Of a stretch of DNA of 64,000 nucleotides, positions 22,660-33,619 are shown in pieces (position 1 is the first letter of the stretch; every line of letters starts with the position of its first letter). The position numbers and the translations under genes were made by a program. The notes below the pieces were generated by a model. It did no database searches. It had not been told where the DNA came from and saw only the letters and a list, made by a program, of their open reading frames with translations. This DNA is from Takakia lepidozioides (taxonomy: Eukaryota; Streptophyta; Takakiopsida; Takakiales; Takakiaceae): NCBI GenBank assembly GCA_030704615.1, contig CM060732.1, forward strand, positions 6,696,001 to 6,760,000, read 5' to 3'.

Positions 22660-25600
22660 AATGAAGTTGTCACGTTTGGGATCGCAAAACCCTCCTCAAA
22701 AAAAATATGAAATACAAATGTTTGCAGGGTATGAATTTACCTCTCTTGCCCAAACTGGTTTGAGAGCATTTCACAAAATCAGGACATGTGCAATTGGGAA
22801 AATTGGAAACCGTGATGTTGTAGGCCCTGTCATGAACACAGATGTCGAAGTGATCATTGTGTACACCCGACCATATCCTGGATCGGGCACTTCCGTGGTG
22901 CTTGCAACACGAGCTTGGAGCATTCTTGCGGACTCCACTTTGCCGAAGTGTTCAGCGGTTGGAGGGGAAACGCCGAACCAGCTTTCCATCTCGTTTGGTT
23001 GGTTGGCCACAAGTGAGGATTTGCCGGGGGGACCCGAAGGACGCAGAAGTAGAAAACACATGTATGCAGTAGGGGTCTCGCAAGGGAAAGCCCCTCTCCA
23101 TCAATCTCCTGACTTTGATGTGTGTCCCACCTTGACGGGCCAAACGGTTGGAGGAGCTGGCTTCATCACCACGGAAGGACGCACAGTTCCATGCACACAT
23201 CTACCACAATCGTCTGCGCAGAACCAAAACTTGTGGTTCTTTGCTTCTGGTTGGCCGTATGGACGCATCAAACCCATGAAAGTCGGAGCAGGAGTCCGGG
23301 CACCGCCTCTGGATATAGATGAAGTGCACTTCTCAAAATTAGTTGCCCTGATCAATGTACATTTCACACGACACCCTGCATTTGTGCGTTCGATGTGCCA
23401 AACGTGGTCGGGGCATGCGGACTCCAGCACATCAAGGGGGTAGTTTCTCTCCTGCACCCATTTAGTGGCACTGTTAGATGCTGGAGCCTGCCGTCGAGTC
23501 GGAGGTTCCTCAGAATGGAGGTTCCGGACATGGATTTGTCATGCAGGGGAACACGAGGCTTCGAGAAGTTATCACGGTCTGCCCTGTGCGAATCGAAATC
23601 CGAACCAGGTGGGGTGTTCAATTTCCTCTTACATGAGCCGAATCTCTCCTCCCCTTCAAGATGTGGAACTCTAGAAACAAGTGGCGTTCCCTGGGCATAC
23701 ATGCTCACCGCCCATGCTATCTTGCTTGGATCCCCAGATCTGTTTGCAGCACGCAACATCAACTCATGTTTGTCCGGACCCGTGCCACCAGCCCCTCCTC
23801 GCAAGAAATCATGGTATCTGGTTTTTTGTTGCAAGGCACGTATCGGATTATCTGTTGTTGCCACATACAAATCCCGACCTCGTTTCCCAGACTGTTGCAA
23901 CCATGCATTGTGCACAGTCCTGCCAAATTGCAAGATGGCATGTCCGCCATTTCCTCAATGGACATGTTCTGCAAAGAGGAGAACCACACTTCAGAACAGT
24001 GCATAGGGAACAACATAAAGAAAACAAGGAGAGCAAAATTTGGAAAGTAAATGTAGGAATAAAGCTAGCAATACAAGCCTCGCACCATTGTCATGGCTGC
24101 TCCCACTGTCTGTACCGAAAGAAAATGCCAAATCTCAGTCATCTCCAACCTCTCATACTCTCAGCCATGCTCTAGAAGAGACCACCAGGCACTTTGTCTG
24201 GACAAAGTGTCCGCCTCCTTCATTGTTCTAGCATCTTTGTACTCTTTGCACAATTTACGTTGTGTCTGCATCTCTGGTTTGATGTCCGACTTTGTATCTC
24301 TCTCCAAAGATTGTGTCCAATGGAATAGACAATGTACGCTCTCTTCCCGGCATTGGCATTTTTGGGTCGCCTGATCCGAAGACAATTCGAACTGCATTGA
24401 AATTTGCCTGAGCACTATCTGCCATAAAACCAGCGAAATTTGGAGATGGCAGCCCATAACACGTACAAAGGATTTCCACATGAGCTTCTGGGATTCCGTA
24501 TCCTCAGATTGCATGTCACAAACTACAATTGTCATAACTCGTTGGTACACTGGATCGTAGACATGACAAGCCATTGTCGTCCAATCTTTCACTCGTTTCA
24601 CATTATCAAACATAAGAAAACAATTATGCAGGTCCCCAGTCTTCTGCATCCGCTTCACGAGGCTAACCCCACTACCCTCCCCAGCAGTCGACATTTTGAA
24701 AAGAAATACTTTGATGGCACCTTGACCTGGAAAAACATTGTCCTGGATGTAATCATACATGCTCAGTCGTTTCAATTCCAAAATGTTGTCTATGTAGCCT
24801 CTGATCCCAGAGCCCATTCTCAATGCATTGAACTGATGCCGAATGTTAGGTGAACTCAACGTGGAGAAATGATCCATGACAACGTCCAGTGCTGCACCGT
24901 CAAGTTTAGTCCCCACAGAATCCCCTTCACTCAAAATATGGCTTTCCAAGAAGGACTTACTTGCGTCAAGAGCAATTGCGGATGTTGTTGCGAATGGGTT
25001 TCTCTCGTACTCTTGTTTAATCAACCTCAATATTGTCTCAACACTCTCCCTGTAATCCCCCTTCGAGACAGGATGGTTATGGAAATTGAAATGCACACAA
25101 GCTCTTGTCATTGTTTTCAAACGGTGGACAACATAGTACATTCTTGCTCCACACAGCGCCAGGCAGGATGGTACTAGTTTGCAGAATTTGCAAACAAAAG
25201 TGGTTTCCGGTGGAGGAGCAGTCCCAGGCTTAAATGGATTTTCCGCGAGACCCTCCCATTCGCTTTGATTATGAACCCCAGACTGAAGAAAGTGTCTGCA
25301 ATTCAAATTATCACACCTAAGGTGTCCATTGCAAACTGTTCTCTTGAAAACAAGCTTGTCCTCATTTTTGAATATTGGATGTTTTTGTTCTGCACCATGG
25401 GTGCCCGTCGTGTTTTTTGTCCATTCCATGCATCATGCTTGTTATACCTCCAACTCGCGGAGGAGGAGGCAGCTCGAATAGGATATCCCCATCAAAAGTC
25501 TCTGGCAGGAACTTCGCAGGCGCCTGCTTCAAAGCTTCCCAATCAATTCCCCGCAACTCACTTTTGAAACCTACCATTCCTCCCATCGCCCGTAGTTTTG

Positions 25601-26078
25601 GAATGACACTACAAATGTCTTCTTCATCCGCTTCCACGACTCCAGTACAAAGGACTGGAGTTGGAATTTCACTAATGTCATCATCGGACGAATCCGAAAG
25701 CTCAACGATTGGAGTGGAGGATGTTTGTTCTTTTTTCACCACCACCTCCCTTTTGCCTTCAACGACTGAAGCAGCAGTCCCGGGCGTCACATATAATCCA
25801 AGGGACTTTCGCCGAGGCTCTCTAAGTACTCTGTATCTACCAGGGCGCACTCTCCACTGGCTCACATGAGCCGTCTCATCACAATTTTGAAAAGAGTATT
25901 TCAACAACTTCCCGTCCAAATCGTACACCTCTTTCTCCAAGAAGATGGACCCATTCAAAAGCTCAAACCGGGTAGCCAGGACATGTTCCACAACAATTGC
26001 GAATCCATTGTCAAGTGCTTCTTTGGAGAAAGGCACTGGTTTGTCGTCAGAATAAAACTCTGCTTCGGAGGAAGCCAT
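22660..26078 (-). pseudogene. Mutator-like transposase of element X
   Basis: Reading leftward from ATG 26,078. An N-terminal domain shared with Y contains FLEKEVYDLDG and WRVRPGRYRVLREP, and is followed by an acidic linker. Next comes a zinc-finger-like block, DGHPWCRTKTS then RTVCNGHLRCDNLNCRHF, resembling the WRKY-GCM/FLYWCH-type fingers of MULE transposases. The DDE core has MFDNVKRVKDW, HVYDPVYQRVMTIVVCDMQ, FMADSAQAN (about 24,430) and FHWTQSL. A C-terminal region includes FWFCADDCGRCVHG. The SWIM finger CTCPDF (Cys codons near 22,784-22,792) ends in CKHLYF (22,718-22,726). Several frameshifts, for example at the poly-A tract near 25,362, break it. It is homologous but clearly divergent from the Y transposase, hence a separate subfamily. 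Confidence 0.85.
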
Positions 26079-26576
26079 GTTACGTCCCCGAGCGGGGTGT
26101 TCTCTTTCTTGAGCTGCTCCTTCGCAAAATCAGATGATTCAGCTTTGCAACACACTAGTTGCACATGAAATGAGGCGGAAGCACCCGTTCCTTGAAGATT
26201 GTGCATATTCTGATATTCCATCTAATCAATGTGGGACGGTTCCTGACAAGTCACCGTCAAATTAACGTATGTGACATGCAGTCTGTATTGTCTTCTGAGC
26301 AATGCTGACAGATAATCCATCTAGTTGTGGGGGTCTCCCCAAAACAATAAAAAACCGGCCGACTTCCTTGAAGATAGCCTGAGGATCCCATGCAGGGATG
26401 ATGGGAAGAGAATTGAAGTAATTAGTTCATTTGCCAGGCCATGACTATATCCAGTATGTCTGATCATGTGGATGGTTTCTAGATCATGCAATCCCTGGGC
26501 CTAGAACTCTCTACATATGCATATTCCGTTAAATCCTAAGTAGGCCTCATGGTAAGTACTTTGAGAATTCTCATCC
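26079..26576. promoter_or_regulatory. Divergent intergenic region of element X
   Basis: About 500 bp between the minus-strand transposase start and the plus-strand first exon of X's ParB-family gene. In Y the corresponding interval is 2.26 kb because it holds the palindrome array. No clear palindrome array is visible here. Presumed bidirectional promoter by position only. Confidence 0.4.
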
Positions 26577-26925
26577 ATGACGTCCAACGGTGATATTAAT
26601 GAAGCCATCACAAAAAAGACACATGTCAATTTTATGTTTGCACACGCCAACAACCCAAAACAACCGCGCAAAGGAACAGCTGTCCCAATTAGGTTACGCT
26701 ATTTTCACTATAACGTACGTTCAAGTATTGGACACGCAAGAGGGAATCGAACGGTTCCAGGGACACTTCCAAAACGACGGGACCCCGAAAGAAAGCGAGT
26801 CTGTTCATCTTTCTTGTTTCTTAGAGGAAGAGCGGAAGTCAAGCTGGAGAGGGTTCCTTGTTCGGTTCGGAAGAGGAGGAAATCATTGTATTTTACATCG
26901 CTTAGAGAGAGGCTGAGATCAAGAG
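26577..26925 (+). CDS. First exon (5' part) of element X ParB-family gene
   Basis: Opens at ATG 26,577 and is split by element Y after codon 116. Rejoining across Y through the duplicated GATCAAGAG keeps the same frame (…LRSR|EQMTRRHM…) and runs to a donor GCA|gtgagc at 55,826. Its basic stretch KRRKSLYFTS parallels RKLRKLYFGRR in exon 1 of the Y gene, and both exons end in phase 0 at a GTGAG donor. The position, divergent from a related transposase, is also the same. Homology to the Y ParB-methyltransferase gene is therefore inferred from architecture plus a short basic motif. The ParB and methyltransferase domains of X lie beyond Z or are lost. Confidence 0.55.
26917..26925. repeat. Target-site duplication of Y, left copy
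   Basis: GATCAAGAG immediately outside the left terminus; the identical nonamer is at 55,687-55,695 immediately outside the right terminus. Nine bases is the usual duplication length for Mutator-like elements. Confidence 0.9.
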
Positions 26926-27015
26926 GAGGTTTACTATTTCATGAGCAGAAACCATGAGCCATGAGCCATGAGCCGCATGAGCCGCATGAGCGGTGAGCCG
27001 AAGTCTAAGATACGC
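26926..27015. repeat. Left (transposase-side) terminus of Y
   Basis: Terminal GAGGTTTACTATTTCATGAGC-type sequence, then CATGAGC repeated about six times in slightly varied spacing. W ends at 14,105 with the same tip. Transposase-side ends read TACTATTTC while ORF3-side ends read TGCTATTTC. Confidence 0.85.
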
Positions 27016-27849
27016 GGATTTCATGAGCGGACTCCTCCAAATTTGGAAATGCGGCAGATTAAACAAGTATTAAAATAATAGTTTTTTATTTGACCTTGCC
27101 GTTTTTGGACGTTCCAGATCATGTAATGCGGTGAAGATATGTCGTCAGTAACAAGTCCGCTCATGGTTTTATAGATCCGCTCATGGAAATAAGTGACCGT
27201 GCAACGGGAAATCCAGTATACCACTGCAAAAGGACGTCGCATACTGGCCTGTATAGAGTATTCCGCAGTTTTACATGCCTTAACATTGGAATGAAGCTGA
27301 CCCTTTTGCCGCGATTGAACCAATGGAGTCTGCACCAATACAGTATGCAGTACTTCACAATTCTGTCTTCTTCGGGTATTCGGCGGGAAAGGTTTGCAAC
27401 TGAACTGGGAAATAAGGTGCCGCATTAGGGTTCGCACGTGCAAAATTTCGGAGCGGTTTGGTGTTGGCGAAGGCCGCCTCTACCAGTACCTACAACGATA
27501 CTTGGAAATGCGGCGCCGCATTTCCTTGTCGGAGGTCGAATGAGGAAAGCAAGTTTTCGGAAAGCAGAAAAACATGAATCCTCCAACATACAAAAATACA
27601 TGCACGTGGAAACAAAGTGAACGATATAGTAATATCTTAGTTCGAGCAAAACAGGTTACTGGTAGGCAAGACATATGTCGGACCTTTCTGTGGCCAGAGT
27701 CTGAGGTACTGGCAGCAGTACAGTTCTACTATCCGAAAAGGATGGGCGTACCATTGTATGGGGACCGCAAGCCAAGCTCACTGGTCCCCTGGATCCATAT
27801 TCAGAAGAGTGTGAACTCCTGGGGGCTCAACCCTGGTGCATGTATGAAG
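27016..27849. other. Subterminal non-coding region of Y
   Basis: Matches W at 13,210-14,030 in reverse orientation. It contains one full Y-type palindrome (about 27,507-27,528, GGCGCC centre), one half copy near 27,415-27,427 and a further half near 27,041. No gene visible. Confidence 0.7.
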
Positions 27850-30800
27850 TGATGAGTTGTGGAATTACAACGGAGTCTCTTTAGGTACACGTAGTACAAA
27901 TGCTTGCAAGGGCAGTATGATGCCCCCCTTGTTCGCCATGATCTGGAAGTCGGTGCAATTGCAGGTGGGTAATTCTGAAATGTGATGGTGTACACCTCAT
28001 TGCGAACAGCTGAGCCCGCCGTGGCCATCTGATACACACGCCCGAATCCTGGTGGGGGCACTTCTGTCGAGCTCTGGATTGTACAGTTCACCGAAGTGCA
28101 TTCCCCATCCTTGTCTCGTTCACTTTTGAGGGAGGTCGCCGCCTCTTCGGTTTCCCCCCAACGGTGTGTAGGATGCTTAGAGCTGTCGTGTCCCATTGTT
28201 CTTGCTCTCACAGGGGTCGGTGGTGGAGGCTGTGGAAGCGGAAATGGTTCTCTGGGGACGTCAGTGTGCTGCACCATCCGAAATCCTGCGGCGGTAAGGC
28301 GTCGGCCTCAACCTGACTCAGATCGCAGCCTGGTTCCACCGGCCACACCGGGGAGCCTCTGGCATTGTTGTATGCCGTACTTGGGCTTTCCATACACGCA
28401 AGTCATAATGTCGTGCCTGCAGAACCAGAACTGGGTGGTTGTCGCCTCCGCAAACTTTGCATGGACAAATCTTCCTGTAAAAGTAGGAGCAGGGACAGCC
28501 CCATCTGGATTCCTCCTTATCATCTCTAAACAACGTTGCCGTGTATCCACACGAATTGCGGAACACCTTCCTCGAAACGACGGCTTTGTGCGAGCAATTC
28601 TCCACTGTGAGGCAGACACAGTCGTCTCCACAATGGCTTGGCCATACTGCATAACAGCGGGCGGAATCTGGGGCAAGGAGCGGTGGGAATTTTTGCACGA
28701 AATCCCGGTTGAAGGCGACGGCGATCTGGAATTTCTTGGGCTTCCACTGCTGGAAGACACATTGTGCGGCAACATGACGGGACCTCGAGGTGCTGTCCGA
28801 ATGTTCCTGTCGGATCTCCAGGAATCCTCTTTGCACCCGGGTTCCTCTTCAATCCTCCGCCTGACAGGGCGAGTCCGGACGTCCCCCTCTAGGTGTTCAC
28901 CTCTGCGGTGCAGAGGCGTCCCTTTGATCTTCTCTCGCAATGTTGTCGCCCATTTCACTGGATTCTTGGACCTCGAAGCTGTTCGTACCAACAATTCCTC
29001 CCTGTCCGCCCAAAGCCCCATTGTTTTGCCGCTCAGGAACTTGTAGTACGTGGCTTGCTGCATGATTGCTCTGTCGATGTCCTCCGTTGTGGCCGTCACT
29101 ACGTCCACCAGATGTGCGGCAGAATACGCTCGCCAGGAGGAGTGACCGGATACGGCATGTTTTCAATACCGTTCGCATGTCCGTGTCGGAATCCAAGCAC
29201 CGCTCCTAGAAGGACACAAACAATGGTGAGGGACCAATCGAAATGTCCGTAACAGAAAGACAAATGAACGAAATTGACAGCAGCCTACCTCCCGCATGTA
29301 CTGTCCGAACTGTCGATACCAAAAATGCCACCACCCCAACCAGCTGTGCAATGCTCCCAGATTGGTTGTCTCCACTGCACCTGACGTGTTCCACCAAGCC
29401 TCGATGATAGCAAACTTAACCTCCGCGTCATCAAATGTGGGTGCATCCTTCCACGCCGTACAAAGGACACGATGTTCAGCCTGGAATGAGCTAGCAACAA
29501 ATTTGGTAGTGTAGTGGGATAGACTCTGCATCCAATGGAATCCACAGGATCTCTCTTTCCCCTCCATTGGAACATTGGGGTCCTCACCGTACACACGCCG
29601 CACCGCTGCCCAGTTGGCCTGAGCGTTGTCTGCCATGAATCCCCTGAAATTGGGCTCTGGCAATCCCGCCCTTGCCATCTGCTCGTTTATGCCGTCCCAC
29701 AGATGCATTTCGGACTGTGTGTCCTCCCCTTTCATCTCGCAGATTGCAATCGTCATGAGCCTCTTGGAGTGATAGTCATAAACATGCGCACCCATAGTCA
29801 CCCACTGATGGTTTGTAATTCGCTTGATGTGATCAAACATCACCCAAGCATTCGACAAGTTTCCAGTTGTCATGCGAGTGACCAAGTCGACTCCACTCCC
29901 AGGCCCACACGTCGACATTTTGAAAATGTAACAACGATCGGATTCGCTACCTTGCCCTGGAAACCTGCTACCTTGGATGTAGTCATATCCAGTCATTCGT
30001 TTCACCTCCAGGATTGAGTACATGTCCGACCCCCTGCCGAACTCCTGCTTGCAAGATACGATGTGATTCCGCACATTCGGACTACAAACGTGCGAGACGG
30101 ACTCCAAGAGGTCACGCATCTCGTCTTCGGTCAAGGGCTCTCGGTCGGAACCATCTTCAGACATGATTTTGCCAAGAGCAATCTTGTGGGCTGCCTTCAG
30201 CTGAATCTGCTTTGGTCTGGCTCCGGGGCTCAATTTCACCTCCTCTTTTATGATGTCGTGTGCTTCCTGCACAGCCTCACGCATGTTGCCTCTCGCCAAG
30301 GGGTGGCAGTGGACCCCAACGTGTATGCAAGCTCTAGTCAAGTCCGGGAGCAAATGGATTACGTAATATTGCTTGGCTCTGCACATGGACATGCACGTCG
30401 GTGGTTCTTTGCAATGTGCACACTTGAAAGAACCCGCAGGAGCTTGGCTGGAGACAATGAATGGATGATGCGTTGTGCCAGTCCAATCCGTCGTTTCTCC
30501 GCCCTCCTTTGGAGAGAAAGTGGAAGCAGGTGGGATTGAGGCACCTCAGCTTCCCCGCACAGAGGACATATCGTACACGAACACCATCAGCAATTTTCGT
30601 GCTACTGGTCTTCGTCACACACCAGGGGTGTCCGTCATGCTTTCGATCCATGTCTGTTAACATCCCGGAGGCTTTGTTTGACGAAGAAACAGGTGGAAAC
30701 TCGAAGATGACATTGCCATCGACTTCGGGAGGCAGAAACGTTACCTTTCTGACTGGGAATTTGGCATAGTCGAGAGCAGCCAGCTCGGAGCGAGAACCAT

Positions 30801-31359
30801 CGAGGTGATGTTGTCATAGGAGCTGCACAATGGACCGGGTTGGAGTTATGCTCGAGGGCACATTCGTAGCACCGACAGAGACGTCCATGCCGGATTTGAA
30901 CGACCGTGTGGAGGACATGGGTACCTCGGAAATGTCGAATACGTCCACACGAGAAGCTATGGAGGGTCTTGACGGTCCAGGTCGGGAATGATTATCGTTG
31001 CATACCTCTCTGTTGGCAGTGGCCGCCTCTCGGTTTCCGGACTCCTTTGTGGATGGTGTGGGCAGCGACTGATTTGGAAAGGGAATGGGCATTCCCACAG
31101 CTCGGTACAGGATGGTGTTTGATGGGGGAACGTGCCATTCGATTCCGCAACCTCCGTCGTTACCTAGCACGACAATGGTCTCGTCAACTTGTCCAGGAAC
31201 ATCCTTCCTTTCTTCTTCCAAATAAACTGTGCCCGGTTTGAGCTTGAATTTGGAACAAAGGTAAGTTTCAGTCACTCTGCAAAGTCCTCCCTCGTTTGGG
31301 ATCCAGGCTCTCCCAAGTTGCGGAGGACAGCAAACTATAGCGTAGGAATTCGGAGCCAT
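27850..31359 (-). pseudogene. Mutator-like transposase of element Y
   Basis: ATG at 31,359 aligns with the X start. Order along the protein: N-terminal domain (VYLEEERKDVPG, IEWHVPPSNTILYRAV); zinc-finger block DGHPWCVTKTSS with LRCLNPTCFHF (about 30,630-30,540); a CxxC pair and CIHVGVHCHPLARG; then a 409-codon uninterrupted DDE stretch (29,163-30,392) with WVMFDHIKR, HVYDYHSKRLMTIAICEMKG, GFMADNAQANWAAVRRVYG and CGFHWMQSL. The last gives Asp, Asp, then CxxH before the helical insert, as in MULEs. An intron with GT-AG borders is likely at about 29,210-29,291. The C-terminal part has FWFCRHDIMTCVYG and a SWIM finger CNC...CKHLYYVYL (about 27,980-27,900). Lesions: one in-frame TGA (30,814), one frameshift near 30,430 and one in a G-run inside the SWIM finger. 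Localisation would be nuclear. Confidence 0.88.
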
Positions 31360-33619
31360 CGAACACCGCACGGAGTTGGCAAGTGCGAGGTTCAGTATAG
31401 CGACAGACCAAGGCTCACAGGCACCATGCGGAGTCCATCGACGATTGGAAGTCGCACATTGAAGTGGAAAGTATTGTTTCAAGCTACATGCATGAAGGTG
31501 GGAGGTTTGATTCCATAGCCAGTAAGTATGACAATGATGGCCGAATCGGCGACGAAATAACATCTCCTGACAGTTTCTCCTGAGGGTGGATCCAGCAGTA
31601 TTCTCGGTGCAGAGAGGAACGTTCGCACTGACAAGTGCCAGGACTGTTAGTTAAAACGGTCAGACAACCAAGTTGTGCTCATCAAGACTGGCCGCAATGT
31701 TGTTTCGGAACAATGCAACCCATTGAGGTTCCGATTTCCCGTCCCGAGTGATTCTTTCGATTGCTGGTGGACGGAAATACGGCGCCGCATTTCCGTATTG
31801 CTTCTTGGTCATGCACCAGAGCGACGGAAATGCGGCACCGAGTTTCCGTCCGGGGGAAACCTTTATACTCTCCACAACGGAAATGCGGTAACGCATTTCC
31901 ATCCAGCAAGCACGGTATGTGAAGGTGGAACGGAAATGCGGTACCGCATTTTCGTTCTGATTGAGAATTATGAACAACGGGAACAGAAATGCGGCACCGC
32001 ATTTCCGTCCGAGTCGCACTTTTCCGACATTCCAGAACGGAAATGCGGCGCCGCATTTCCATTTTGTATCTGATGCATGGAGCTGAAGGATAGAAATGCT
32101 GCAACACATTTCCGTCCTTAAAAGACATTCATACTCTCCATAACGGAAATGCGGTACCGCATTTCCGTTCTGATTGAGAATTATGAACAATGGGAACAGA
32201 AATGCGGCACCGCATTTCTGTCGGAGTCGCACTTTCCGACATTCCAGAACGGAAATGCGGCGCCGCATTTCCATTTTGTACCTGATGCATGGAGCCGAGT
32301 GCGATTCCGACCGCTTGAGACATTCATACTATCCAGAACGGAAATGCGGTACCGCATTTCCGTTCTGACTGAAATCGTGAACCATCGGAACTGAAATGCG
32401 GCAGCGCATTTCCATCCGAGTCGCACCTCCCAACATTCCAGAACGGAAATGCGGCACCGCATTTCCGTTCTGATGAAATATCCTGAAACATCGGAACTGA
32501 AATGCGGTACCGCATTTCCGTCGGAGTCGCACCTTCCGACGTTCCAAAACGGAAATGCGGCGCCGCATTTCCGTTTTGTATGTGAGGCATGGAGCTGTGG
32601 AACGAAAATGCGGCACAGCATTTCCGCCAGCGTCAGACCTTAATACTCTACAGAACGGAAATGCGGTACCGCATTTCCGTTCTGACTGAAAATCGTGCGC
32701 AACGGGAACAGAAATGCGGCACCGCATTTCTGTCCGAGTCGCACCTTCCGACATTCTAGAACGGAAATGCAGCGCCGCATTTCCGTTTTGTATATGGGGC
32801 CTGGAGCTGTGCTACGGAAATGTGGTTGCCGCATTTCCATCCATGTGAGACCTTCAAACTTTCCAGACCGGAAATGCGGCACCGCATTTCTGTCCAGGTG
32901 AGACCTCTATACTTTCCCGAACGGAAATGTGGCACGGCATTTCCGTTCATCAACTAACGTATGTGAAGGGGGAACGGAAATGCGGTACCGCATTTCCGTT
33001 CACATTGAAAATCATGAACCACGGGAACTGAAATGTTGTGCCTCATTCCGTCCGAATCGCACCTTTCGACATTCCAGAACGGAAATGCGGCGCCGCATTT
33101 CCCTTTTGTATCTCATACATGGAGCTGTGGGACGGAAATGCGGCACCGTATTTCCGTTCAACAACTAAGGTATGTGAAGGTGGAACGGAAATGCGGTGCC
33201 GCATTTTCTTCCAACAAGTACGGATGTGTAGCTTCGTGATGGTACTTAACGGAAATGCGGCGCCGCATTCGCATTTTCACTCCAACTCATCAGACGCTGG
33301 GACGGAAATGCCTTGAAATGTGAACACGTGGAGCAACGGAATTGCTGCACCTGTCGGCACTCTATCTGACTGAGGGGCATGAGGCGGCGCGGCCTGACCG
33401 TTGGATAATGATGTTTGTTTTTCGGACGGTAGGCGTACCCTGAACGATTCGAATTTCGTAATGACGCAAACTCCACGATGAGACACTTTCGTCCAACCCT
33501 TTCGAACCCAAGTGGTGCATCACGCCGTTTCATCTACTTTTGTCGTGTCTCCTCAGTCACCCCTCTCGCGCCCTTTCCATCTGCACTCTTTGCCCCTTTT
33601 CCCTCTCTCTGTTCTTCTT
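31360..33619. promoter_or_regulatory. Divergent intergenic region of Y (array-bearing)
   Basis: Separates the transposase start (minus) from the first ATG of the ParB-methyltransferase gene (plus, 33,620). Most of it is the palindrome array. The remaining 33,311-33,619 is pyrimidine-rich toward the gene (ccctttccatctgcactctttgcc) and should hold the promoter. Function as a shared control region is inferred from the head-to-head layout. Confidence 0.5.
31640..33310. repeat. Array of about 28 AAATGCGGYRCCGCATTT palindromes
   Basis: Twenty-two-base palindromes of consensus GGAAATGCGG-YR-CC plus complement recur from about 31,780 to 33,265. Start-to-start distances are mostly 51-56 bp, close to five helical turns. 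The centre is nearly always CG, CA, TG or TA. Spacers are not unique: three spacer types recur in order, one following TA-centred copies (tctgattgagaat), one following CA-centred copies (tccgagtcgcac) and one following CG-centred copies (ttttgtatctgatgcatgg). The array therefore grew by duplicating multi-palindrome blocks of about 160-210 bp. Some copies are degenerate (near 32,092, 32,816 and 33,030). Long open frames crossing the array are artefacts of the repeat. Confidence 0.95.

Noticed and set aside
31640-33310. CRISPR-like array (regular palindromic repeats with about 30-bp spacers)
   Set aside because: Spacers themselves recur in fixed order, there are no cas genes, and the context is a plant transposon with introns.
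31660-33310. Many overlapping open frames on both strands with repeated RISVLECRKVRL-like or CGTAFPSESH-like strings
   Set aside because: They are translations of the palindrome and its spacers; they overlap in several frames and show no independent codon signal.
33512-33619. Longer N-terminus of the Y ParB gene from 33,512
   Set aside because: That position is GTG; the first ATG of the frame is at 33,620.
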